NCBI RefSeq assembly: GCF_027942865.1
Contig: NC_134528.1
Coordinates: forward strand, 10,287,586-10,351,585
Source: Odontesthes bonariensis
Lineage: Eukaryota; Chordata; Actinopteri; Atheriniformes; Atherinopsidae
Direction of reading: 5' to 3'
DNA length: 64,000 nt
Shown here: positions 49,001 through 59,031 of the stretch, piece by piece
Numbering within the stretch: position 1 is the stretch's first letter
Layout: the number at the start of each line of letters is the position of its first letter
Translations under genes and position numbers: made by a program
The notes under the pieces: generated by a model
Seen by the model: only the letters and a program-made list of their open reading frames with translations
What the model was told of the DNA's origin: nothing
Databases searched by the model: none

Positions 49001-51794
49001 TGAAAAAATTAAATAAATAATAAAACCTGCGTTAATGCGCGATAAAATATTTGTCGGCGTTAAATAATTAACGAGTTAACGCGATAATAATAACGAGTTA
49101 ACTTGCCCAGCCCTAGTAAAACCTAACCTTGTCCATGTACGATCTAAACCACATCGGAGGCGGTTCATCTTCAGGTTTGTTCCCCTTGTTGTCTCTTACT
49201 GCCGCCTGTGTGGAAATGCATCATCATCAGACAGAGAGGAAGCCAAATAATCTGCTACAAAGTGACTGCTTACCCCTACAAAAGTGGTTTCATTGAGGCA
49301 AAAACTAATCGACTTTGCACATGAATAAACAATAAAAGTTAGCAGAGAAGAAGAGAAAACATTTGCTTCTTACGGCTTCTCGCTCTGGAGTGACCTGAGT
49401 GCCTTTGTCCACTGTTTTCACTCTTGATGGGTAAGGAGGAGCTGGCCGTAGGTCTCCTTTCAGCTCCTTCACCTCCGTCTTCAGCGGGCCTCCACAGGCC
49501 TGCCCTTTCATCTTGTACACGTTCATGTGCAACTGGTTCCCTTGCTTCTCTGCACTCTGTGTGGAAAATTAGCAGAACGCACAAATCATAGGTGAGAGCG
49601 CACACAAAACAAATGTGGACATAAGTCTCCTAGGAGAACGCGTTTAACACGAAATATCGTTGATATTTGATGTCGTACAGCTGTAAGAATGCTGCTACAC
49701 TGGAAGGAGGAAATATTTGTACTTAATGTTCTTTGTCATATCCTTTTGTAGTTCAAACAACGTGCATGGTGTGTCACTAAATGTCACTCAGCCTATTGCT
49801 CAACAAGAAATCCAGCAGCGCCACTCTACCTTGATGGCTTCTTCATACTCGTCTAGGAAAAAAGAGAAAAGATCAAATAAATAATTGGAATCACTCATGT
49901 AAGCAAATCATCAATTTGTATTCAGTGAAATGAAGTCATTCGCAAAAGTCTTGAGTCACCCCTCATTATATACTGGCGGGAACGGACGGCAGGATTTATT
50001 GAAACATGTGCAAACATAAAAGGAAATACGGTAAATAAAGGCAAAAACTGAGTTTGTACAATTCTAACAAGTAAAGATGACCCCACACTGCTTCAGTAAT
50101 GTTGAGCTCCGGGCTCTGGGGAGGATTCATCCCTCCATCAGACCTGCTGCCACTGATTTTCAGCCCACTTCTTGTGTCCAGATGCATCTCTCAGCTCCTG
50201 TGTCAGGTCTTTGCTGGATTTTTTCCTCTCACTTTCAGATCCTGTTCATCTGCTGGAGATAGTTCTTTAGGCCTGACACTTCTTCTTTTGTCCTCCACTT
50301 GTCCAGTTTCCTCAAATGTTTTAAGGACACGCTGCACACCATGCTGAGATATGCCAAGTTTTCAGCTAACAGCTCTTTGGGAATCACCTTGTTGCTGCAG
50401 AAATCCTGTTTTCTGTCTGTCAGACTGTGTTATCTTTGCTGTTTTTCACACATGCAGCTAAAGAAATGGGAACAAATGATGTGTCTCTGTGACAGGCTGC
50501 TGGGAACAAAGTGCCTAAAGATCCAGTTTAAAATGGCTTCTTTGCTAAGTTGTCTGTTATGTGTGGACACAACGCTGGTTCATCCCTTGAGTTAGGAGCC
50601 TTTTTCCTGCCTGAATGATTCACAGGTCAGAGTTAAGTCACTTTATAAACAAAGAAATAAAAATTCCTCTGAAAATAGTCAGATACAGGGACTGGGCTGA
50701 AAATTAGTTAAATGAAAAAGCCAATTAAAAAACTTTAAAAGACCTCCAGAAATCCTGGAGAACTACTGAAAATCAAAGTGACGAGGGGAGGATCAAGACC
50801 TGCTCTGTACTGCAGTCATTTTACAAATGTGAACCAAATAAATCATTTTCTCACCTTGACTGTTTATGCAAATCTGAAATAAAAAGTAAAAAGGAAGACA
50901 AAGGATAAATTAAACACATCTCTCTTTCTAACAAACACTAAACATCTTTTTTAAATGATTTTCAAGTATTAAATTCATGTACAAAGTGGACGTCAAGTTC
51001 CTTTACAAATTAAGATGTTTACAGATAAAACTCACAGAACAACAAATACAGCTGAAACTATATTAGTCAGGAGCGGTTCTGCTCATTATTTGCAGAAGTC
51101 AAACTAAAACAAAAATATGTCAGGTTACTTTTACTATTCATCCAAAAGAACTATCTGTTTTAAAAATGTTACTTAAGTTGCATTTTCAGTACAGGCTTTT
51201 TATCTTTAAAATAGCATCTTTACAGTATAGCATGCGTGGTTTTGCTGAGGTGAAGACTAAATACTTTTGCCTTACCTCTTCATTATCTTCATCAAAGTAT
51301 TTCACTTGAAAGTGGTTGATCCCGAAAGATGCTTTGATCTGAAACGCAAAGGTCACATTTTACAGCAGTCTCTTATCAAATCAAGAGGTTTTTTTTTTTC
51401 CACTCAACGCGTATTACAAAACATCAATAACGGCAGGCAGGGGGACGCACCAACAGCTGAGAGGAAGAATGTGTACAAAAACAGTAACGTCAAAGCGCAT
51501 TTTCCTTCCCGTGGATATCATGTGACGCATCAGCGGACACAAAAAAAAATGACAACTCATGCGCGTATCTTATCGCAACAGTTCCGACTGTCCTTCAGGT
51601 GATCTGCTGTTTACGTGTCTAGGCCATGTCTGGGCCTGCTTTTCACCAAACTGCGCCAGCTTTTAACCAACACGCTAATGCTAGCAGCTTACCCAGGCTT
51701 CCACGGACTCCCACTCCAATTTGTCCAAATCCTGAGCCAGAAACCTCTTCACATTGCCCCGGAAATTCACTTTAATAGTAACGGGGAGCCCCAT
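34069..51794 (-). CDS. nbr1: NBR1 selective-autophagy cargo receptor
   Basis: 22 coding exons on the minus strand, all in phase, 1074 aa (human about 966): 51693-51794, 51276-51338, 50855-50873, 49830-49852, 49374-49556, 49128-49205, 48046-48260, 46963-47082, 46457-46756, 45958-46117, 45352-45600, 43632-43751, 43176-43251, 42962-43072, 40662-40841, 40411-40557, 40161-40309, 38030-38454, 37850-37935, 36900-37029, 36739-36838, 34069-34257. NBR1 bridges ubiquitinated cargo to LC3/GABARAP on phagophores. Domain order is PB1, ZZ, basic coiled coil (exon 9, about residues 275-310), FW, acidic linker, LIR, amphipathic helix, UBA. Less certain points: the exon 10 acceptor (46117), the exon 17 acceptor (40309, or the AG 14 nt further in), and the exon 11 donor, which is best read as non-canonical GC (GCAAGT). 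The ATG at 51794 starts MGLPVTIKVNFRG, matching the PB1 beta strand. Confidence 0.95.
34395..34698. repeat. Foldback element, copy 2
   Basis: Same family as 27832-28143, with inverted arms TATGGAAG...CTTCCATA. GTTACT on both sides may be a short target duplication. It lies 137 bp upstream of the last nbr1 exon in transcript direction. Confidence 0.85.
34699..36738 (-). other. Rest of nbr1 intron 21
   Basis: No gene recognised; short ORFs only. Confidence 0.5.
37190..37530 (+). mobile_element. L2-like LINE 3' end in an nbr1 intron
   Basis: Plus-strand reading gives FSTVGPKLWN, SLSIFKTRLKTHFYSLAF, the C-terminal end of L2/CR1-type ORF2. It is followed by a 3' UTR and a TATAAATAAAGCTGAGTTGA tail. 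Antisense to nbr1. Confidence 0.75.
37570..37745. mobile_element. Retroelement tail (TTTATCCCACAACGGGGAAATTC type)
   Basis: TTTATTTATCCCACAACGGG followed by GAAATTCACTTGCCACAGCA is a common fish retrotransposon end. The exact family is uncertain. Confidence 0.45.
38030..38454 (-). other. nbr1: nbr1 LIR exon (18)
   Basis: The core LC3-interacting motif DDYIIVL has aromatic Tyr779 and hydrophobic Val782 after acidic residues, followed by the family signature PDCFDTSRPLGESMYSSA. The long Glu/Asp run after it is encoded by a GAGGAA-type simple repeat. Confidence 0.9.
38674..39284. mobile_element. TIR-flanked non-autonomous DNA transposon, copy 2
   Basis: Second copy of 12-667, same orientation, with TGTGTTCGAAACCGC at the left and GGTTTCAAACACAGCC at the right. 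It lies in the nbr1 intron between exons 18 and 17. Confidence 0.75.
39385..40042 (-). mobile_element. hAT-like element, copy 3
   Basis: Termini TAGGGCTGGGC and GCCCAGCTCTA. The 8-bp flanks attaaatc and attaaaac match at 7 of 8 positions. The BED-finger ORF is truncated before the Cys pair and continues into an unrelated internal segment (about 39720-39930), so this copy has a rearranged interior. It shares the 38.5-40.2 kb nbr1 intron with the element at 38674. Confidence 0.85.
40980..42939 (+). mobile_element. hAT-like element with CAGAGGTGGGTAG termini
   Basis: CAGAGGTGGGTAG at the left is inverted at the right as CTACCCACCTCTG. The 8-bp flanks tccatgaa and tctacgaa match at 6 of 8 positions. 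Near 41450-41560, frameshifted pieces CLLCQPK and SNLRKHVA resemble a BED finger. Another element (41565-42527) is nested inside. Its right edge is 22 nt from the splice donor of nbr1 exon 14. Confidence 0.75.
41565..42527 (+). mobile_element. TAGCCTGG-ended element, copy 3, nested
   Basis: Matches 6392-6914 on both sides of an extra block at about 41787-42265. The right end CCAGGCTA is kept; the left end has diverged. It is inserted in the hAT-like element above. Confidence 0.6.
44273..45297 (-). mobile_element. Tc1-like non-autonomous element, copy C
   Basis: The left end is CAGTGCTGTGCAAAGGTCTT and the right end a diverged inverse near 45297. The minus strand carries the Tc1-like pieces NPPQSLELN and EAWRTIPED. 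On the plus strand at 45152-45271 lies an inverted extra piece reading PMSKEKLRKKIHKAWRTIDE. It lies in nbr1 intron 11 and ends about 54 nt from exon 11's GC donor. Confidence 0.75.
45352..46117 (-). other. nbr1: nbr1 FW (four-tryptophan) domain exons (10 and 11)
   Basis: About residues 383-490. KYWKMRNSG, ISWTSETK, FMWGNLGLAS, GVVSVAF, EGTYTSHWRLAH and FGPRVWCSIVVEP carry the conserved Trp and Gly residues that name the domain. The exon junction lies at TK/LVFMW. Exon 11 ends with a GC donor. Confidence 0.9.
46963..48260 (-). other. nbr1: nbr1 ZZ zinc-finger exons (7 and 8)
   Basis: The paired ligands Cys213/Cys216, Cys227/Cys230, Cys236/Cys239 and His241 plus a later His fit a ZZ finger of about residues 210-255 (NCSSC, YKCSVCPSC, LCEMCRHSHD). 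The intron between the two exons holds a LINE fragment at 47200-48025. Confidence 0.85.
47200..48025 (+). mobile_element. LINE 3' fragment with AT-rich satellite
   Basis: ACTTGCACATGCTCAAGACA, an AT-rich TTATT/ATTTA stretch (47396-47515) and the tail GTACAGCACTTTGTG, ATGTGCTATATAAACAAATA mark a degraded L2-like 3' end. The middle (47590-47830) is unusually GC-rich. It is antisense within the nbr1 intron between exons 8 and 7. Confidence 0.55.
48347..49115 (-). mobile_element. hAT-like element, copy 4, perfect target duplication
   Basis: TAGGGCTGGGC...GCCCAGCCCTA flanked on both sides by the identical 8 bp GTAAAACC (48339-48346 and 49116-49123). The BED-finger frame is open but its ATG is CTG (near 48763). 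A SINE is nested at 48883-49010. It occupies most of nbr1 intron 6 and lies 12 nt from the exon 6 donor. Confidence 0.92.
48883..49010 (+). mobile_element. 5'-truncated SINE nested in hAT copy 4
   Basis: GCTGCATGTCGTTCCCCC, CTCCTGTCTCTCTGAACTTT and CCATTAAAGGCATAAAAGCC are a fish SINE 3' part ending in an A-rich tail. The identical 16 bp AAATAAATAATAAAAC flanks it at 48867-48882 and 49011-49026, a retroposition target duplication. Confidence 0.85.
49374..51794 (-). other. nbr1: nbr1 PB1-domain exons (1-5), with two microexons
   Basis: Residues about 1-85. VTIKVNFRG gives the first beta strand. The acidic OPCA motif YFDEDNEE is at residues 48-55, followed by INSQDEYEEAIK. In the family this acidic face binds the basic PB1 face of p62/SQSTM1. 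Exons 3 and 4 are only 19 and 23 nt long, and the intron between them is mostly a Tc1-derived element. Confidence 0.85.
49939..50815 (-). mobile_element. Tc1-like non-autonomous element, copy D
   Basis: The left CGCAAAAGTCTTGAGTCACC and right GAGGGGAGGATCAAGACC ends are inverted. It shows the same arrangement as copies A-C but with a further deletion of the N-terminal transposase piece (joined at GTGTCCAGATGCATCTC, about 50175). It fills most of the intron between the two nbr1 microexons. Confidence 0.75.
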
Positions 51795-52090
51795 GACAAC
51801 CGTCTATAGTTACTTAAAGGCTATCATTTGCGGTGTCGCTGGCCTGCTTGATCCCTGTTGCCCTCGATTGTCTTTTCTTGTTTACATCGTCGGCTGTGTC
51901 GAGGGGAGGGAGGGGAGAAAAAAAATACGGTGACGTTTCGCGCAGGCGCAGTCATCGCAACGCGTCTGTCGCGTACCGGTGTCGTCATCACTAAGCTCAC
52001 AAGTGTGGCTGAAGAGTAAGAAGCCACACGTTTACAGGAGAATTTAATGCTGTTGGGACAATCGCTCTTCGCATATTTTGATCACGGAAG
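51795..52090. promoter_or_regulatory. Bidirectional promoter between nbr1 and psme3
   Basis: Only 296 bp separate the two divergent start codons. The interval has a purine-rich tract, TGACGTTT and an NRF1-like CGCGCAGGCGCA, and no TATA box I can see. Both genes are housekeeping-type, so one shared CpG-type promoter is the simplest reading. Confidence 0.7.
51939..51950. promoter_or_regulatory. NRF1-like site CGCGCAGGCGCA
   Basis: Near-match to the NRF1 palindrome (YGCGCAYGCGCR), midway between the nbr1 and psme3 start codons. Confidence 0.45.
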
Positions 52091-55000
52091 ATGTCTTCGC
52101 TCCTCAAAGTGGACAATGAAATCAAAACCAAGGTGAGGTTTGTTCTTCCGAATACGCAGTTGTGGCCTTAAGACATGTTATTGTAGCCGTTTGTTTGCTA
52201 GCGTGTTAGCCGCATTTTGTAGCATGATGTGGGAGCTCTGATAAGGCCAGCGTGATGGCAGCTGGCGGCGGCTAACCGGCTTGTTCACGCTCGCTACAAC
52301 ACACCTGTCAAACCTATCTGCGGCTGCTGGTTTACGTTTACGTCAAGCTTCCATGCGAGTAAGGTGCGGGGTTCGTTACATCACCATTTTTTACAAATAA
52401 GAGTTATTTTTTTGGAGGACCGCATGCACCAAAGAAGGCCTTAGCCAGCAAGTTAGCTAACCGGCGTCAATTTATTTTTTACTTTTATACCGACTCTGGG
52501 CTGGAATGGGACCACTTTTTAGCCTTGGCGTTTTATGTCCAAAGACCAGCTCCCTTATTGTCGATATTGGGGAAAATTTACAAAAAAAAGAAATATTGGT
52601 AAATTTTTATACTACTTTAAATTTATTACTGTCTTATTAGACATTAGGATTTCCTTTTATTCAGCACTAATATGAAATCCTTTATGTTCTCCTGGGTCAG
52701 AGAGCTTCTTAGCTTCTTCACAAAGTTTAATGTGTGACTGAACACATGGCCGAACAGGTCAAACCAATTATTTAAAGATTAAATACTGAATTTATATATT
52801 TGAAAAGTTCTGACGTCTTCAGTTCCAGGTGGCAAAATAGTATGGAGACGGTCGTCTGTAGTGGAGCATTTTCTTTAATACTGTGCACAGGGTTATACAG
52901 CTAAAGGCCAAAAAAAAAAAAAATGTTCATTTGGAACTACACACCTTTCTTCAGGTTAGGTTTCAGAGCTTCATCCACCCAGACTTCGTCTTCTGCAAAC
53001 CTACTATCAGTAAACATCAGAATGTTAAAGTGCAAACCCAGCTGTGTGTGTCCAGCTAAACTGGAGTAACTTATATTCCCATTATTTATTGAACTGGTGT
53101 TCTAAATTTCCTGATATCCCTGGTGATTAATATCGGGGTCGACATCATTCTCTTGGTATTTGGGTTATTTTCTGCTCAGAAGTTACAAAAGCATGCCATG
53201 CAGGGGCGTTTTATTATGCATCAGGGAGAGGGGGCTAGGTTGACCCACCCTCTCTATCTTGGTAACCATGCGCTTTTTACGGTCATGTGAGCATTCGTTT
53301 TGGGAGCACCCATCACTTCTGTCAGACTGTAAAACGAAGAAACGCATGGATGGCATGATGAGCCTTTTATAAACTGTTTTTAGCTTGACCGAGTAAAAAG
53401 GATGACGTATCAGATGTAATAGCTGCTCCATTAATTCAGATTTCACTGCTATGCTGATGTAGTTCTGGACGCCTATTTGCTTCCAGCTGCAGCTGGAGGT
53501 TTGTTTGCAAGTTCCCAAAAGTGAGAAAACGTCCGGTTTTGCAGGCTATAGTGTGCCAAATATTCATTTGGACGGCAGTTTTTGGAAGATTAAAACTTTA
53601 CTTTTGTAAGGTTTTATGTTTAAATATCGTCAAAAGAAATGCGACCATTTGTAAAACAAAAATGGACGATTAAATTAGTTTTTAAAAGAGGCCATTTGTA
53701 GTTTTAATTTCTCATTAGATGATCAGTTTACCCCCTTATGGGGCAACGTATCCCTAACCTGGGCCAAATAGAACCACGGGAACTTTAAGTCAATTTAAAA
53801 GACACATCCTGAAATTTGGTAACTTTAATTTCATATCTACCTCGTTTTATCTTATCTTAAGGACTGCATACAATAAAAAAAAAAATGGCTCATCTTACCC
53901 AACCCTGCAGGTCAGGCTTTAAATGCTCATACATCTTTTTATTTAATCTTTCCTCCTCGAATGACATTTGATTTGACTGTTTATTTGACCCTGCTTGGCA
54001 ACATAACAACAATGTGACATTCCAGAGTTCAAGGCTCATCATCATCCACTCTGCCACTCTGGTGATTGTTTGTCCAATTAAGAGTTATGTTTTACACTTT
54101 CAGCTGCTTCACCCTCTGTTGCCTTTGGTTTGGTTCAACTCCTCGCTTCTCTACACCGTTCAATTTCTCCCTTTGAAAATGATTTTTAATCGCCATGTCA
54201 GAGAAGATTAAACCAAAGTCGGATTTAGTTTCTGGCAGAAAAACAGTTTGCAAGCAACAAGCTCGACATGAAGCTTCCAACTCATCGTGATTAAAAGCGC
54301 TTCACTCATAACAAAATGAAAACATGGTAAATGTAGTTTTTAATATTGGATCCATGGGGATGTTTCTTATGAGGTCTGTCATTTTTATCCTGGGTTGGCC
54401 AGATGTGTTTCATTTGGAGTAATGAGCAAGGTTCGGGTTTTCAGTGCGTGTTCAGTCTCAGACACTCAAAAATTCATGGTGTTAATGCAGGATTACATCT
54501 GGGGAAGTTTATTAGCTAGAAACGTAACCCTCTTTGTTTAAGAGTTTCCTTTTAACTAAATATTTCCTTCCCAACTCCTTAACACAGCTTTTAAAATGGG
54601 TTAAAACACCTTTGTTGACTGTTGGGGTGCATTATGTGGAATACAGACTTTAAAATGCAGCTTTTTTTAGCCACTTTTGTTGGGAAATTGTCATTTTATT
54701 GAACTGTAAAACGCCCAAGTATTTTTCTTTATGGAAATTAATTATATATGTATTTTTTCCATTTATCCCTGCTTTGACTTTTCCTTTTCATTCTCGTTTT
54801 AGTCTGATTAAACCACGGATTCCCTCATAAATGTTTAATGACATTTGTCTTGTGTGTGTTTGCAGGTTGATGCTTTCAGGGAACGTATCACAGCAGAAGT
54901 AAGTGTCGATTAACTTGTGACGAATTCATCGTGAGCCCAGTTTCACACTCGGTAAACGGGACTGTTTGGTTTCCATGTAAGGACTCTAAGTTTGCTTTTC

Positions 55001-58000
55001 TTACAGGCAGAGGATCTAGTTGCAAATTTTTTCCCAAAGAAGTTACTGGAACTTGATCACTTTCTCAAGGTCAGTTGTTTCCTCATTTCACACGATGCAC
55101 AGACTGGACTGACACTCGAGCACTGTGGCTTTAAAGTTTAAAGCTTTAAAGCTCCTGATGAGCCAACAGATTTTAGAAAGAAACTCGTGCTAAATGTTGT
55201 GCAGAATGATCATAATCTTTGGAGCAGAATAGGACAAAATGGTTAGTTTTGTAGGGGTACGTGTTCTACATGGCAGCATGAACCTGATTTTTGGTTTTCA
55301 GGATCCAAGCATAAACATCAGTGAGCTGAAGGAGATCCACTCGGAGATTAACCTGACAGTACCGGACCCCATCCTGCTCCCAAACCTCCACGACGGACTA
55401 GAAGCGGTGAGTTGCTGCCTTTGACGTCTGCATGTTGAGCACAAATGGAAGAATTGCACATAAATCCGGTTTGTGTCTTGTTTCACAGCAAAATGCCAAA
55501 AAGAGGAAGCTTGAGGATGGAAGTGGGGATGATGCGGGTGAGTGGTGTTCAGGTGGCCCAAAGCTTAACTGCACGTGTGAGACCTTAACTTTTATTTTCA
55601 TTCCTCCGCTTCTCTCCCTCCTTCCAGTGACCGGTACCAAGGTCTTCGTCATGCCCGGTGGGATGATGAAGAGCAATGGAAACCTTGTTGATCTGATTGA
55701 AAAGGTCAAGCCAGAGATCAGGACACTCATAGAGAAATGTAACACAGTAAGTGGTGCCTGTGATGGCTTTCTGTATATCCCAAAGAAAGATGAGATGCTG
55801 AAAGAGTTGCCTTTTCTTTTCAGCTTGACATCTCACACGTTGCACTTTTGCTTTTCTGCAGGTTAAAATGTGGGTTCAGCTCCTCATCCCCAGGATAGAG
55901 GATGGGAACAACTTCGGCGTGTCGATCCAGGAGGAGACGGTAGCTGAACTCAGAACAGTTGAAGGGGAGGCGGCGTCTTACCTCGACCAAATATCAAGGT
56001 TTGCATCCGTTCCAGCATTTTGTTCGCAACGCAGAAATTTTGTTGTTTCAGTTGGAGCCATAACGTGTTTCTTTCTTGCTTCCAGATACTACATCACAAG
56101 AGCAAAGCTGGTTTCTAAAATAGCAAAATATCCACATGTGGTAAGTGGAGAAGTACAGAAAATTCTAGAGAATCTTTTGAAATAAGTCTGTTATGAAACA
56201 TTGTGTTCTTCCGGCTTTAAACTCTGGGGGCTGCACCACGGAGCAGGACTAGTGTTTTAGTGAGGTAACTTCTGTTCACCTTCCTGAAGCGGGGTCACCT
56301 CTGAGCAGGTTGTATCACTACGCCGTGGTGATACGCCCCGGGGCAATAGATAAATCTGTGTAAAAGCACTTAGGACATCAGTGTGTGGAAAACCAACGAC
56401 GCTGTTTAACTTTCACTGATCTTAATTATCCTGAGAGATGTCTAAAACTCTAAAGCTTATTCCTGTTGACCTTTTAAAGATTTAAAAACTATTTACATTT
56501 CATATTTGAAGTCTGTATCAAACCAACTAAACCACATTAAATGATATATACAATATGAATCCTAAATCATATCTTCACAGGCTTCAATGATGATGCAATA
56601 GTGACTGTTTTTGCTTTCCAGTCCATTAGAAATATGATTGATTGGTCCTCTGATGCCAGCTGAGCCTGTTTTTACATTAACACAAACTTATCCGGAGTCA
56701 GAAAAGCTGCATTGATTTGGTTAAGCTGAAAAACATGCTGCACATGTCAGCTGGTGTTACTAGCACCAATAGGAAGCATTGCCTCGCATCTCACCACATA
56801 AACCATGGGCTGTGCTGACATTAATCACAAGTTTCTACCTTAGTTCTGTTTTTTAATTAATAAGTTGAAAAATGTAGATTTTAATCCGCGATATCGTGTC
56901 TTGTAAGCAACTTACGAGCCTACAAAGACTACAATATGTCTGTTTCCTGATTAAACGGAGCCTAAACTTACTAAAATATTCCTACATTTTAAACCTTGTT
57001 TACGAAAGACAATGCAGGTAGCAATTTATGTCAGCAGGTGGCGTAGTTTGACCATTTACTGCAGGGGTGTCAAACAAATTAAACTCTGAACCTTTTTCAT
57101 ATGGAAACAAAGTTAAGTTTTGGTTGAACATCCAATCTGGAACATGCAAAACTTTATATGATAAACAAGTGAAAGCAAATGACAAATAAGACGCATCTAA
57201 CCCAAAAGAAAGTAATCTTATGCCTCTTTCTCTATTTGCTGCCTTCTGAGTTAAATGTCAGTGGTGGCCTGTTTTCACAGGCTTTTTGTGAACAGATATT
57301 CTGCTTCCCACCTGCCTGGAAAGCTCCTGTTTTCCACCTTTCGTTTGGCCCGATGCGACTGGTAGCCTGAGGTCGCTAATATATGCGCCAACGCACCAGC
57401 AGAGCATTCTGGGATTTGTAGTCTTAGTGGTGCATGATCTGTGTACCGGAGGGCCAGCTCTAGTAGATATTCGGTATAATCCCGTCATTACGCTGTAGGC
57501 CAGATTTGACATGAACGGCGCGGATGATAAACGATACGATTACTCAACTAAAATGACATGTTTTGTACAATAAAATAGTTTGGCCTAAACTTCTGAGTGA
57601 ATGCACACTAAAACTCGATTTCTCCTCATTCATTTTACAGATATGTTAATATGAGTCGCATCATGTTTGATACGTACCTCTGTAGGTGGCTATAATAGGA
57701 CCGGCTGTTTGGACACACGTTTGTTTATTTATTTATTTTTTTTAATGAAAATGTGTCAAATCATCAAATTAAAATTTATTTGTAGCACATTTCGTGTACA
57801 AAACAATTCAAAGTGCTTCACATAAAATAAAAGCATTGCAGCAGGGAGTGTAAGAAGCATTAAAAATACATAAAAGAATATAAAGAGAAACAAATAAAAT
57901 AATATAAATGAATTTAAGCAAGTTCTTCTGCAAGCAACAGTCCAGATAAATGCAAAGATATCGTGCAGATGTCATGCATAAACACATGAGAAGAGAAATG

Positions 58001-58730
58001 TTTTTAACCTGGATTTAAAAATGTCTCCATTTGGTGAAAGTTTAATCTCCACTGGCAGTTTGTTCCACTTGTTTGCAGCATAACAGCTAAATGCTGCTTC
58101 TCCATGTTTAGTCTGGACTCTGGACTGGACCAGCTGACCTGAGTCCTTGGATCTAAGAGCTCTGCTGGCTTTATATTCTCTGAAGACATCACAGATTGTA
58201 AACCATCAGCAGGCTTTTAAAATCTTTCTGTGACTGACTGGAAGCCAGAGTAAAGATTTTAAAGCTGCTGTGATGTGATCAGATCTCTTTGTCCTGGATA
58301 TGTTGTTTGTGCTTCACAACACAGGCCCCTTGGTTTTGAGTAATTTTAAGATGTGCTTACATGGAATGTGGGGGGGAAATGTAGTCCTGTAGACATAATC
58401 ATATGCAAGATATGTACTGACCACAAGTCGGTTTATTAGTTTTGACTGTGATACTTTTCCCCCCTAAATCAGGAGGACTATCGGCGCACAGTAACAGAGA
58501 TCGACGAGAAGGAGTACATCAGTCTGAAGATCATAGTGTCGGAGCTCAGAAATCAATACGTATGTTGTGGCCTTTATCCTTTACTATCACCATCCATAAG
58601 TTTGTTTAATGCCTGCCTCCATCTAAATAAATGCTGTTTTCTTCTCAAGGTAACGTTACACGACATGATCCTGAAGAACATCGAGAAGATCAAGAGGCCT
58701 CGAAGCAGTAATTCCGAAGCATTGTACTGA
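52091..58730 (+). CDS. psme3: Proteasome activator subunit 3 (PA28-gamma/REG-gamma)
   Basis: Ten coding exons, all GT-AG and in phase, 256 aa (human 254): 52091-52132, 54866-54898, 55007-55069, 55302-55406, 55489-55537, 55628-55746, 55862-55998, 56086-56140, 58473-58559, 58650-58730. PA28-gamma forms a heptameric ring that caps the 20S proteasome, mainly in the nucleus, and promotes ubiquitin-independent degradation. Visible features: EDLVANFFPKKLLELD in helix 1; the basic KKRK (residues 85-88) in the variable loop, the family's nuclear signal; PGGMMKSN; the activation loop IPRIEDGNNFG (residues 146-156); and the C-terminal tail ending SEALY that docks into 20S pockets. The variable loop differs most from mammals; the second half is almost identical. 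Intron 8 carries a LINE fragment. Confidence 0.97.
52133..54865 (+). other. psme3 intron 1
   Basis: 2.7 kb without a recognised gene or repeat family. Ordinary AT-rich intron. Confidence 0.6.
57404..57422 (-). promoter_or_regulatory. ZNF143/SBS-like motif
   Basis: The minus strand reads ACTACAAATCCCAGAATGC, matching the ZNF143 (Staf) element including its ACTACA 5' module, with one difference from the usual ACTACAATTCCCAGAATGC form. It lies in psme3 intron 8. Function is not shown. Confidence 0.4.
57768..58330 (-). mobile_element. LINE 3' fragment in psme3 intron 8
   Basis: Inverted relative of 18036-18178 (AGCACATTTCGTGTACAAAA, AATTCAAAGTGCTTCACAT), extended by ORF2/UTR-like sequence (TTGTTCCACTTGTTTGCAGC, CTGCTTCTCCATGTTTAGTC). 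Degraded; no open frame. Confidence 0.65.
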
Positions 58731-59025
58731 TGCTCATTCAGCCATTTCAGCCTCCACAACTCGTCTCCCTGCCATGCCTATTAAGCTACAGCAGCCCAGC
58801 CCTCGTCTGCAGGACTCCAACTAGACTTTCACCCTCATCAATGCAATCAACTCAGCCCAGAATGAGCACGTAGTTTCATAGATGGACACATTCACACGTT
58901 TTTGTTTTAATTGTAAGATATTTTTCCTTGTTTTAAACCCTTAAAAAAAAAAAAACAATATTCTCTCAGAAAATGGGGAGTTAGACTTATAGAAAACATA
59001 AAGCGCTGTGTATTTTTTAATTTTA

Positions 59026-59031
59026 ATTAAA
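59026..59031 (+). terminator. Candidate poly(A) signal of psme3
   Basis: ATTAAA 296 nt after the stop; a second candidate AATAAA is at 59302-59307. The 3' UTR is about 0.3 or 0.6 kb. Confidence 0.45.

Noticed and set aside
55432-55866. 144-codon ORF across psme3
   Set aside because: It is read-through of psme3 exons 5-6 with introns; the spliced frame gives the conserved protein.
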